Shown: piece by piece, positions 36,275 to 44,002 of the stretch
How positions within the stretch are numbered: the stretch's first letter is position 1
Layout: each line of letters begins with the position of its first letter
Source: AV69 sp963742315
GTDB lineage: Bacteria > Verrucomicrobiota > Verrucomicrobiia > Chthoniobacterales > UBA10450
Direction of reading: 5' to 3'
Assembly (NCBI GenBank): GCA_963742315.1
Contig: CAVULE010000003.1
Span: 744,001 to 808,000 of the forward strand
Length of the DNA: 64,000 bases
Made by a program: the position numbers and the translations under genes
Notes under the pieces: model-generated
The model's database searches: none
What the model saw: only the letters and a program-made list of their open reading frames with translations
What the model was told of the DNA's origin: nothing

Positions 36275-37480
36275 ATGAAATCTGATACCAATCGTTCAAA
36301 CGACAACGGCGCCAAGGAAGCTACAGACCCATCCCAAGTAATGCCGTCGCTCTCAACCAACCGCCTAGCTAGGCGATCCTTTTTTCGCCGGATGGGCCTG
36401 GGTGCGCTGGCGCTCGCTCCCGGTGCAGCCCTACTCAATTCGGCCGCAAAGGCCCAAAACAATAATGGTCAACTTACGGAAGGCGATGCAGCGATTTTAC
36501 GCTTTCTGGCCGCCGCCGAACTGATCGAAAGTGACCTGTGGATACAGTATGCAGAATTGGGTGGCATAGGCGATAACCCGCCTATAGAGATTGACCCCAA
36601 CCAGCAGCTGAACAACTACCAGATCGCTTTATCGAACCTCGATGGTGATGCCCCGCAGTATATTACGAGTAATACCATCGATGAAATCAGCCACGCAGCT
36701 TTTCTCAACGGATACCTTGAATCCAAGGGCGCTGATCCAGTCAATCTCGACGAGTTTCGAACGCTGCAAGGCAGCCGGGCGACCGGGGCGCAGGATATTG
36801 GCCGCCTTACGAACCTCATGCACCTCAACGTGGATACCAGTTGGTATGTGCGTTATCGCAGTACAACCAACCCAGACTTCGGTGCCACGTTTCCTCAGGC
36901 CCTTCATTTACAAAATGTTACTGCCATTCCCCGTAACGACAACGATTTCAACGGCGCTGCAAACCCCAATTTTCCCGGTAACGAACATATCCAGGCGATT
37001 GCGAATGTGGCGGCATTTCACTTTGGATACATCGAACAGGGTGGATCGAGTCTCTATGCGGCGTTGGGCCAAAAAATCACCAGCGTCGAAGTGTTGAAGA
37101 TAGCCTTCGGCATTGGGGGAGACGAGGTCGCGCACTTTCTCGAGTGGGTCGACTTTGCCGGCAATGGAGTCCAAGCACCCGTCGCTCCGTTCAAAGACCC
37201 CATATCGGGGCTGTCGTTTCCTGATTTTTTTGCCAATCCACCACTGCACCCGCGCAGTCTCGTGCAACCGAGCCTGATTTTTCCCGTTCCCTGTGAATTC
37301 ATCAGCCCCAATTTGCCGCACTGTGCGGTGATTCGCCCCAGCGATGACAGATTTGGAGGGGCTGTGGCCACGATAGCGTCATTCACGCAAGATGGACTAT
37401 TCGTTGGGCAGTCAGCCAGGTTCTTCCAAACAGTAAATCAGCTGGCACAAGAAGCAGACGCTGCCAGACGCCAGATTTAA
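36275..37480 (+). CDS. Tat-exported ferritin-like domain protein
   Basis: 401 residues. A twin-arginine signal (RRSFFRRMGLGALALAPGAA, cleavage near AKAQ) sends it through Tat in folded form. The mature part is a ferritin-like four-helix domain (Ferritin_2 type): metal-ligand candidates are Glu in FLAAAELIESDLW, ExxH in DEISHAAF, Glu in FHFGYIEQGG and ExxH in DEVAHFLEW, so the di-metal site looks complete. It could oxidise or store iron, or remove peroxide, in the periplasm; which is not known. Preceded by a regulon-type promoter and followed by a strong terminator, so monocistronic. Confidence 0.82.
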   Translation: MKSDTNRSNDNGAKEATDPSQVMPSLSTNRLARRSFFRRMGLGALALAPGAALLNSAAKAQNNNGQLTEGDAAILRFLAAAELIESDLWIQYAELGGIGDNPPIEIDPNQQLNNYQIALSNLDGDAPQYITSNTIDEISHAAFLNGYLESKGADPVNLDEFRTLQGSRATGAQDIGRLTNLMHLNVDTSWYVRYRSTTNPDFGATFPQALHLQNVTAIPRNDNDFNGAANPNFPGNEHIQAIANVAAFHFGYIEQGGSSLYAALGQKITSVEVLKIAFGIGGDEVAHFLEWVDFAGNGVQAPVAPFKDPISGLSFPDFFANPPLHPRSLVQPSLIFPVPCEFISPNLPHCAVIRPSDDRFGGAVATIASFTQDGLFVGQSARFFQTVNQLAQEADAARRQI

Positions 37481-37514
37481 GGGAATTCGGCGATTAACGG
37501 CAATTCGCCATAGA

Positions 37515-37556
37515 AACGCCGCGCTTCGGGCTTTCGTCCCTGAGCGCGGCGTTTTA
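37515..37556 (+). terminator. Rho-independent terminator after the ferritin-like gene
   Basis: Stem AACGCCGCGC (37515-37524)/GCGCGGCGTT (37544-37553), closed by an inner CGGG/CCCT-type pairing, followed by TTT. Confidence 0.8.
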
Positions 37557-37653
37557 GCAAAGACAAGCGTCGGAGGAAACCAAGTGCAAAGCGAGAAGTA
37601 GGAAGCAGGGGCAGAAGGATCCGCGATTGCCAGCCTCACCGCCAAAGATTCCG

Positions 37654-37683
37654 GGAATAAAATCGGACGGGGTCGGTAAGCAC
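37654..37683 (+). promoter_or_regulatory. Candidate ECF promoter of the metallophosphoesterase operon
   Basis: GGAATA (37654-37659), 16 bases, GTAAGCAC (37676-37683), about 50 bases before the ATG at 37733. It would drive the phosphoesterase, cupredoxin D and DUF2231 genes. Confidence 0.6.
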
Positions 37684-37732
37684 AGGTGTAAGGCAACCTA
37701 TCAAAAAACAATCCAAACCAAAAACCAATACT

Positions 37733-38698
37733 ATGTCCGATTATATCTCTCATGACCACGAACACGACGGGATCGACCGCCGCGGTTTTCTTCAGTGCAT
37801 GGCTTGGGCCGGCACTGGGCTGCTTTGGACGGTTAGCGGCGGCGTCCTGGCGTCAAAAACCCTTGCCCAAATCGCGAAGGCCGGAGACTCGTTGCCGACG
37901 GCTACCGATCTAAGCTTTCTACAGATCAGCGATAGCCACATCGGCTTTAGTAAGGAGGCAAACAAGGATGTGACGGAGACGTTCAAGATTGCTCTCGATC
38001 GCATCAACGCGATGCCCACTCCGCCGTCCTTCCTCATCCACACTGGAGATATCACACAACTGTCGAAACCGGAGGAGTTCGACACGTTTGATCAAGTGCT
38101 CAAGAGCTGCAAGACCAAGGATGTATTTTATGTACCTGGCGAGCACGATGTCCTGAACGACGGAGGAAAACTTTATCGTGATCGTTATTTAAAAAGCGTC
38201 GAAGCCAAGGGTTCAGGTTGGTACAGCTTTAACAAAAACGGAGTCCACTTCATTGGACTGGTTAACGTTTTGAATCTTCAGGCCGGCGGTCTAGGTCAAC
38301 TCGGTGACGAGCAACTTGAGTGGCTCGAGGCCGACGTGAAGGATCTCGGAACCAGCACGCCGATTGTCGTCTTTGCGCACATCCCTCTCTGGGCGGTTTA
38401 TCCGCAATGGGGTTGGGGCACCAGCGATAGCGAACAGGCTCTGGGATATTTAAAGCGCTTTGGCTCAGTGACGGTCCTAAACGGACACATCCATCAGGTG
38501 CTCCAGAAAGTGGAAGGTAATGTGACTTTCCACACTGCGATGTCGACTGCCTTCCCGCAGGCCGAGCCGGGAAAGGCGCCAAACCCTGGTCCTTTAAAGG
38601 TCCCGGCGGAAAAACTGCGCAGCATGCTCGGCCTAACCAGCGTTCAATACAAGCAAGGCAAAAGTGCCCTAGCCGTGGTCGACTCCAACCTCAGCTAA
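37733..38698 (+). CDS. Tat-exported metallophosphoesterase
   Basis: 321 residues with a twin-arginine leader (DRRGFLQCMAWAGTGLLW). The calcineurin-like phosphoesterase motifs are in order: DSH (QISDSHIGF), GD (HTGDIT), GEHD (VPGEHDV) in place of the usual GNHD, AHIPL, and GHIH (NGHIHQ). It would hydrolyse a phosphate ester in the periplasm with two metal ions; the substrate is unknown. Twelve bases before cupredoxin D. Confidence 0.85.
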   Translation: MSDYISHDHEHDGIDRRGFLQCMAWAGTGLLWTVSGGVLASKTLAQIAKAGDSLPTATDLSFLQISDSHIGFSKEANKDVTETFKIALDRINAMPTPPSFLIHTGDITQLSKPEEFDTFDQVLKSCKTKDVFYVPGEHDVLNDGGKLYRDRYLKSVEAKGSGWYSFNKNGVHFIGLVNVLNLQAGGLGQLGDEQLEWLEADVKDLGTSTPIVVFAHIPLWAVYPQWGWGTSDSEQALGYLKRFGSVTVLNGHIHQVLQKVEGNVTFHTAMSTAFPQAEPGKAPNPGPLKVPAEKLRSMLGLTSVQYKQGKSALAVVDSNLS

Positions 38699-38710
38699 AC
38701 CATTTCAACT

Positions 38711-39082
38711 ATGACTACATTTACTTCCAAAAATAAAACCGCGGCACTCTTGTGCGGAATCGCTTTTCTCAATCTATCCCTTTTCGCGCTCGCGGGCGAG
38801 ATGAAGAACGACGCCAGCACCAGCGACAAGCAAAACAGAATAGAGATCAAAGATTTTGCTTTCAATCCTCAGACCATAACCGTGAAGTCTGGAGAAAAGG
38901 TGACTTGGATCAACCGGGACGATGAACCTCACACCGTTGTGAGCGTTGGGAAGCAGTTTAAGAAATCGACCGCGCTCGACACCGATCAAGAGTTCACCAT
39001 CACGGCGGGCGCTCCCGGCACTTACGAGTATTTTTGCTCGGTTCATCCGAAAATGACCGGAATAATTATCGTCGAGAAATAG
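38711..39082 (+). CDS. Exported cupredoxin D
   Basis: 123 residues with a signal peptide (LLCGIAFLNLSLFALAG). Cupredoxin fold with all four copper ligands: His (EPHTVVS), Cys and His (YFCSVHPKM) and Met (HPKMTG). More distant from copies A-C, which are close to each other, and intact. It lies between the phosphoesterase and DUF2231 genes in the same operon, echoing the cupredoxin-DUF2231 association of module A. Confidence 0.85.
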   Translation: MTTFTSKNKTAALLCGIAFLNLSLFALAGEMKNDASTSDKQNRIEIKDFAFNPQTITVKSGEKVTWINRDDEPHTVVSVGKQFKKSTALDTDQEFTITAGAPGTYEYFCSVHPKMTGIIIVEK

Positions 39083-39118
39083 TAAGGCGCGACTGATGTC
39101 CGTTCGCAGTGATGGCCC

Positions 39119-39604
39119 GTGAACAGTATGAAACTATTTCTCGCACATTCCCATTCTCCGAATCCCTTCGATTTAAAGGCTGCGCTTCTGGCTGGACACG
39201 CGCAGCATCCGGTTATCATTCATTTTCCGATTGCGCTTTTTATAGCGAGCGTGGTCTTTGAGTTACTGGCGGTCTGGCGCAAGCAACCGCTTTTTGCATC
39301 TGTCGCTTATTACAATCTCCTTGGCGCCGCGCTCACCCTCCCCTTAGCGATCGCTACAGGGTTGGGGGCATGGCAATGGCAACTCGAAGGCGCCGCCCTG
39401 AAAGGCAACTTAATGCTACATCTGATCTGCGCGCTGACTTCCGCCTCGCTAATCTTCTTTCTCTCTTGGATGCGCTGGCGCTTCCGCGTGAAAGGCATCT
39501 CACCAGGTTTAGCCTATTTCGCAGTGACCTTCCTGGCGCTAATGATGATCACCCTCACCGGCCATCTTGGTGGAATCCTGAGCGGCGTTGAAACACCCGG
39601 ATAG
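39119..39604 (+). CDS. DUF2231 membrane protein
   Basis: 161 residues with four membrane helices and the DUF2231 opening FDLKAALLAGHAQHPVIIHF followed by PIALF, whose conserved His residues (HAQHPVIIHF) could bind metal or haem. Function of the family is unsettled; it often accompanies copper or cytochrome genes. The frameshifted copy at 20643 shows the same start. Last gene of the operon; recA converges from the other side. Confidence 0.8.
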   Translation: MNSMKLFLAHSHSPNPFDLKAALLAGHAQHPVIIHFPIALFIASVVFELLAVWRKQPLFASVAYYNLLGAALTLPLAIATGLGAWQWQLEGAALKGNLMLHLICALTSASLIFFLSWMRWRFRVKGISPGLAYFAVTFLALMMITLTGHLGGILSGVETPG

Positions 39605-39643
39605 GAAACTCCAAGATCAACCGAACTAGACGACGCTTACGCC

Positions 39644-40681
39644 CTATTCCCTCTCTTCGTCCAGCTTCGCCTTCACCGCCGCCTCGATCTCCTCGTATAA
39701 TTTCGGATCGGATTTTAAGGCGTCCTTTGCCGCATCTCTTCCCTGCGCCAGTTGGGTGCCCCGGTAATTCAACCAGGAACCGCGCTTCTCGATGATTTGT
39801 TTCTCCAGCGCGAGATCGAGGAGCGCGCCGGTGGAGGAAATTCCCTCGTTATACATAATGTCGAACTCGGCTTCGGTGAACGGCGGGGCCACTTTGTTTT
39901 TTACAATCTTAACCCGGGTGCGGTTACCGGTGACGACGCCATCGGTCTGTTTGATTGCGCCGATGCGGCGAATATCGACACGAACACTGGCGTAAAATTT
40001 CAACGCCTTGCCGCCAGGTGTCGTCTCCGGATTCCCAAACATGACGCCGATTTTTTCACGAATCTGGTTGGTGAAAATGCAGCAGGTCCGCGCCTTCGAA
40101 ATCAGGGAAGTGAGTTTGCGCAGCGCAGCGCTCATCAAACGCGCTTGCGCGCCTACGGTGGTATCGCCAATTTCGCCCTCCAATTCGGCCCTCGTCACGA
40201 GCGCGGCGACCGAGTCGACCACGATGACGTCGAGCGCGTTTGAACGGATCAGAGTTTCACAGATGCGCAGTGCTTCTTCACCTGAGCTCGGTTGCGAGAC
40301 CAGCAGGTCATCGAGGTTAACGCCGAGCTTCTTCGCGTACCTCTGATCGAGCGCATGTTCCACGTCGATGAACGCGGCGAGGCCACCGCGTTTCTGCGCC
40401 TGCGCGATTACGGTTAGCGTAAGCGTGGTTTTGCCGGAAGATTCCGGACCGAAAACTTCGACCACCCGGCCGCGGGGAAATCCGCCGACGCCCAGCGCGC
40501 GATCAATCAAAATGTTCCCGGTCGGAATAACGTCGATATCGACTATTTTGTCGTCACCGAGACGCATGATGGCGCCATCGCCGTAATCCTTGGCGATCTG
40601 CTGAATGGCGAGATCGAGATTTTTGTTGCGGGCGGCGGTCACCTTGTCTTCGCCAGTCTTCTCAGCGGTTTTAGCGGGCAT
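39644..40681 (-). CDS. recA: Recombinase RecA
   Basis: Strand-exchange ATPase for recombination and SOS induction. 345 residues, normal length. Walker A GPESSGKTTLT, the Walker B region LDVIVVDSVAAL, the loop L2 GGKALKFYASVRVDIRRI, and the acidic-basic C-terminus. Single gene; a clear SOS box was not identified. Confidence 0.96.
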   Translation of the reverse strand: MPAKTAEKTGEDKVTAARNKNLDLAIQQIAKDYGDGAIMRLGDDKIVDIDVIPTGNILIDRALGVGGFPRGRVVEVFGPESSGKTTLTLTVIAQAQKRGGLAAFIDVEHALDQRYAKKLGVNLDDLLVSQPSSGEEALRICETLIRSNALDVIVVDSVAALVTRAELEGEIGDTTVGAQARLMSAALRKLTSLISKARTCCIFTNQIREKIGVMFGNPETTPGGKALKFYASVRVDIRRIGAIKQTDGVVTGNRTRVKIVKNKVAPPFTEAEFDIMYNEGISSTGALLDLALEKQIIEKRGSWLNYRGTQLAQGRDAAKDALKSDPKLYEEIEAAVKAKLDEERE

Positions 40682-40844
40682 AATTCAACCTTACTCAAAC
40701 CGACAAAGTGGAGTACTGGCAAGATAAGATTTTTGCCCGCTAAACACGCGAAAAGATTCTAATCAGAATTTGCCGAAAAATTGCATTCGGCACAGCGGCC
40801 GAATGCTACAGGCTGGCAGCCTGCGCTCCGCGAGACAAAAAGCA

Positions 40845-40877
40845 AAAGGCCGCACACGTTTCCCATGCGCGGCCTTT
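40845..40877 (-). terminator. Rho-independent terminator of the hsp20 pair
   Basis: Arms AAAGGCCGC (40845-40853)/GCGGCCTTT (40869-40877); on the minus strand followed by TTTTGCTTTTTG. 22 bases after the stop of the second hsp20 gene. Confidence 0.75.
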
Positions 40878-40898
40878 GAAATCTGCGCTTTCGGCGCG

Positions 40899-41270
40899 TT
40901 AGCTGACCGTGATTTTGCGGGGCTTTACCTGCTCCGCTTTGGGCAATCTGAGCGTAAGGATCCCCTGCTCGATATGCGCTGAAATCTTCGACGTATCAAT
41001 GCTGGGATCGAGCTCAAAGACGCGGCGGAAATTTTCCGTACGCGACTCGCGATGGATCGGTGTCCCCTCGATCTCCGGCAATGATCGTCGGCCAATGATC
41101 CTTAGCTCATTGTTCTCGACCGAGATTTCGAGCCCTTCCTTATTCACTCCTGGCATCTCTACCTTCAACAGGTAAGCATCGTTATCCTCGATCACACTCG
41201 CAGCCGGCGTGACGAACTGCTCGCTTCGTTGCTGGCTGACATTTCGATTTTCACGAACCAATGTGTTCAT
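40899..41270 (-). CDS. Small heat-shock protein Hsp20
   Basis: 123 residues forming an alpha-crystallin domain (YLLKVEMPGVNKEGLEISVE, ending in GILTLRLPKAEQVKPRKI). A holdase chaperone that keeps unfolded proteins soluble. TAAGGAGG stands before the start. 21 bases after the other hsp20 gene, so the two are cotranscribed, and diverged enough to form mixed oligomers. Confidence 0.9.
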   Translation of the reverse strand: MNTLVRENRNVSQQRSEQFVTPAASVIEDNDAYLLKVEMPGVNKEGLEISVENNELRIIGRRSLPEIEGTPIHRESRTENFRRVFELDPSIDTSKISAHIEQGILTLRLPKAEQVKPRKITVS

Positions 41271-41291
41271 AATAATAATTTCCCTCCTTAA

Positions 41292-41759
41292 TCAGGCGAC
41301 GTTAACCTGAATCTGTTTCGGCTTGGCTTCTTCCGCTTTGGGCAGAGTGACAGTCAGAATGCCGTCACGATACGTAGCCGTGACTTTGCTGGCATCGACT
41401 TGAGTCGGCAGCGAAATGCTGCGGCGGAATTTGCCGACATAACGTTCAGTTCGTTCCGCTTTGTCGCCCTCCGCCGTTTCGCTCTTGCGTTCGCCGCTGA
41501 TCGTCAGCATTCCGTCTTGCAACGAAATCTCGATGTCCTCCTTGCGCATGCCGGGCAATTCGACCCGGACAACTACGTTGTCGTTATTCTGATAAAGGTC
41601 GAGCGCCGGTGACCAACCGCTAAAGAGTTGCGATTGCCCTCCGAAATTCGACCAGAACGGCATCTCAAATAAGGTGTCAAGTTCGTCGCGGAGATTACTC
41701 AGCCGATTGAGCCCGCTCCACGTTACGGTCTCGGGTGGTTGATATCGAATAATACTCAT
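41292..41759 (-). CDS. Small heat-shock protein Hsp20
   Basis: 155 residues, alpha-crystallin domain (VVVRVELPGMRKEDIEISLQ) and the GILTVTLPKAEEAKPKQI end. First gene of the pair; AAAGGAA precedes the start. No CIRCE operator was seen upstream. Confidence 0.9.
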   Translation of the reverse strand: MSIIRYQPPETVTWSGLNRLSNLRDELDTLFEMPFWSNFGGQSQLFSGWSPALDLYQNNDNVVVRVELPGMRKEDIEISLQDGMLTISGERKSETAEGDKAERTERYVGKFRRSISLPTQVDASKVTATYRDGILTVTLPKAEEAKPKQIQVNVA

Positions 41760-41947
41760 AGGTGTTGAATTCCTTTCTCTAAAATTGTTCTTGAAATGAC
41801 ATCAGCTTGCGAAATGCCAGTTTGAGGCGGACACAAGTAATCGGCTGAATATCAATAATTTACTCATAGAAGCTGATGAATCTTCTAAGCTAAATATGAG
41901 ACATTATTGCACAGCATTAGCCAGATAGGTTCCGACCGCGCGCGCCA

Positions 41948-43048
41948 ATGCGACCCAGATTTACTGGGTTGCCGCTAGTGCGCTCGCTCGCCTACCTTCA
42001 CGCTGTGCCGCAGCCAAATACCCACGAAAAATTTATGCGCGCTGCCTTGCTGCAGGCGAAAAAGGGACTGGGCACAACAAGCCCGAATCCAGCCGTAGGT
42101 GCCGTGCTCGTTTGGCGCAATCGTATCATTGCGCCGGGACATCATCGGCGGGCCGGCGGCGATCACGCGGAAATCGATTGCCTGCGAAAATTAGATGATC
42201 CCATTCCAGCCGAAGCGGTCCTTTACGTAACGCTCGAGCCTTGCTCGACCCGTGGACGAACTGCGCCCTGCGCAAACTATATCATCCGGCGCGGAGTTCG
42301 GCGGGTAGTCATCGGTGCGGTTGATCCGAATCCGAAACATCGGGGCCGCGCGATTGGACTTCTCCAGGCGGCTGGAGTCGACGTTCGCACTGGCGTTTTG
42401 GAAAACGAATGTATGCGGCTGAACGAAGCGTTTAACAAATGGATTGTCACCGGCGAACCGTTTGTAATTGCAAAATGCGGCATGAGTCTGGATGGTTACC
42501 TGACTCGCCCGCCCGGCGAAACGCGCTGGCTCACTTCGGAATCTTCACGCACTCACGCGCGTCAACTTCGCGCGTTCGTCGACGCCATCATTGTCGGCGC
42601 CGAAACCGTTCGGCGGGATAATCCGCGTCTTACCGTGCGCAAGGGGCCGCGACGCACTCAACCCTGGCGAGCGATTCTGACCAAATCCGGCCGGCTTCCG
42701 CAGAACGCCACGATTTTTCGGGATTCGGCGAAAGAGCGCACGGTGGTTTATCGAAACCGATCGCTCCGAGCGGTGTTGCGAGATCTCAGCCGGCGCGAGA
42801 TTACCAGTGTTTTGATTGAAGGTGGTGGCGACGTCCTGAGTCAGGCTCTCGATCAAAGGCTAATCGACAAGGTCCAGATTTATATCGCTCCGCTTCTTAC
42901 TGGCGGAGGCGTATTGGCATTCGGGGGGAAGGGAGCCCCATCCACAGAAAAATCGCTACGGCTGGATTCGCTGCGCTACGAACGAATTGGTCAGGACATT
43001 TGCATCACCGGTTATCCGAAGAACGCGACAGACTTTCCCACAGTATAA
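41948..43048 (+). CDS. ribD: Riboflavin biosynthesis deaminase/reductase
   Basis: Bifunctional cytoplasmic enzyme converting the GTP-derived pyrimidine to ribitylamino-uracil phosphate. The deaminase domain has the zinc motif HAEIDCL and PCSTRGRTAPC; the reductase domain follows (KCGMSLDGYL, VGAETVRRDNPRLTVR, LIEGGGDVLSQAL). 366 residues from this ATG; the first ~19 are not conserved, and GTG at 42005 gives 347 residues, closer to where the family starts. No ribosome site separates the two choices. No FMN riboswitch was seen. Confidence 0.92.
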   Translation: MRPRFTGLPLVRSLAYLHAVPQPNTHEKFMRAALLQAKKGLGTTSPNPAVGAVLVWRNRIIAPGHHRRAGGDHAEIDCLRKLDDPIPAEAVLYVTLEPCSTRGRTAPCANYIIRRGVRRVVIGAVDPNPKHRGRAIGLLQAAGVDVRTGVLENECMRLNEAFNKWIVTGEPFVIAKCGMSLDGYLTRPPGETRWLTSESSRTHARQLRAFVDAIIVGAETVRRDNPRLTVRKGPRRTQPWRAILTKSGRLPQNATIFRDSAKERTVVYRNRSLRAVLRDLSRREITSVLIEGGGDVLSQALDQRLIDKVQIYIAPLLTGGGVLAFGGKGAPSTEKSLRLDSLRYERIGQDICITGYPKNATDFPTV

Positions 43049-43103
43049 TCCGCAAAACTTTGTCCCCGATTTCTGGTTAAATCATACAGAGGGAGGTGAA
43101 GGA

Positions 43104-43340
43104 ATGAAGAAGTTCATGATGATCGCGCTGGTTGCGATTGGGTTCATCGTGATAGCGACACCCGAGTCGAACGCGGGCGTTTCAATCGGCGTAGGGTTCG
43201 GATTCCCAGGTTTTTTCGGATACCCGGCCTATTATCCGTATGGTTACTATCCGCCTGCTATCTATTACAGCAGCGTGTACGGGCCCTACTATTGGTGGCA
43301 CGGCCGTAGGATTTTTGTTCGACACCGCCAGTTCCGCTAG
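43104..43340 (+). CDS. Small secreted Tyr/Pro/Gly-rich protein
   Basis: 78 residues: signal peptide (MMIALVAIGFIVIATPESNA), then a low-complexity Gly/Phe/Tyr/Pro segment (GFPGFFGYPAYYPYGYYPPA) and a basic end (RRIFVRHRQFR). GGAGGTGAAGGA upstream is a strong ribosome site. It resembles the many small exported Tyr/Pro-rich proteins of unknown, possibly surface, function. Confidence 0.65.
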   Translation: MKKFMMIALVAIGFIVIATPESNAGVSIGVGFGFPGFFGYPAYYPYGYYPPAIYYSSVYGPYYWWHGRRIFVRHRQFR

Positions 43341-43534
43341 GCTCCTTTCAATTTTTGCGAGCGCGGTCCTATCCCGCGCCGCGTCTAGCCATTCGCCGAG
43401 CTCCCAATTACCTGTACTTTAAACCTACTTAATCTGTTTTTATTGGTCGGAGAATGAGAGTAACCGCAAAGGATGCATCACCCCCCGGCTCAGCCATGTG
43501 ACTGCGCCTTTGGCGCTAAACGCTAACGCAAATT

Positions 43535-43876
43535 TCAGAGAAGCGACGTGTCGTCGTCGTCATCGTTGCTGGCCAAAAGGTCTAAATCAGCCGCGACATC
43601 GGAGTCCTGGACTTCTGCCGTGGTTAAACCGCGAGGCGGCGAAACCTGATGATGTAACACTTGGAATGTAAACGCAGCGATTGCTACGGCAGCAGCAGCT
43701 GAGAGTGCCGGGACCAGCCTGCGGAGGTTGAACCAGCCACTAAGACCATCTCTTTCCGGTATTGCGGCGCGCGCAGCCCGGACCACGTTCCGCGCGAAAA
43801 ATGGGGATGGCGCCGCGCCTTTTGAGCGGCCAAGCAAATCCCAGAGTTGCGGATCTTCCTCGCGGTTCATGCCCAT
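43535..43876 (-). CDS. Membrane protein of unknown function with acidic tail
   Basis: 113 residues. An N-terminal motif NREEDPQLWDLLGRSKGAAP, then SPFFARNVVRAAR, one transmembrane helix (LSAAAAVAIAAFTF) and an acidic end (LASNDDDDDTSLL). The overall plan resembles small proteins encoded beside ECF sigma genes, but none is adjacent; rpoD is just upstream. A longer frame to 43939 is not conserved-looking. Function unknown. Confidence 0.6.
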   Translation of the reverse strand: MGMNREEDPQLWDLLGRSKGAAPSPFFARNVVRAARAAIPERDGLSGWFNLRRLVPALSAAAAVAIAAFTFQVLHHQVSPPRGLTTAEVQDSDVAADLDLLASNDDDDDTSLL

Positions 43877-44002
43877 TAATTCAACCGAGAAATTTAACCA
43901 AAGTTTCGGAGAGTAGTCACTCAAAAATATAATCCACACTTACTTAAGTGTGACAGGCCTGCCTTTGCGGGAAACCGGGTCCTCCGATTCGCGCGCTGGT
44001 CG

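Noticed and set aside
41760..41947. Heat-shock operator (CIRCE) before the hsp20 pair
   Set aside because: No TTAGCACTC-N9-GAGTGCTAA inverted repeat is present.
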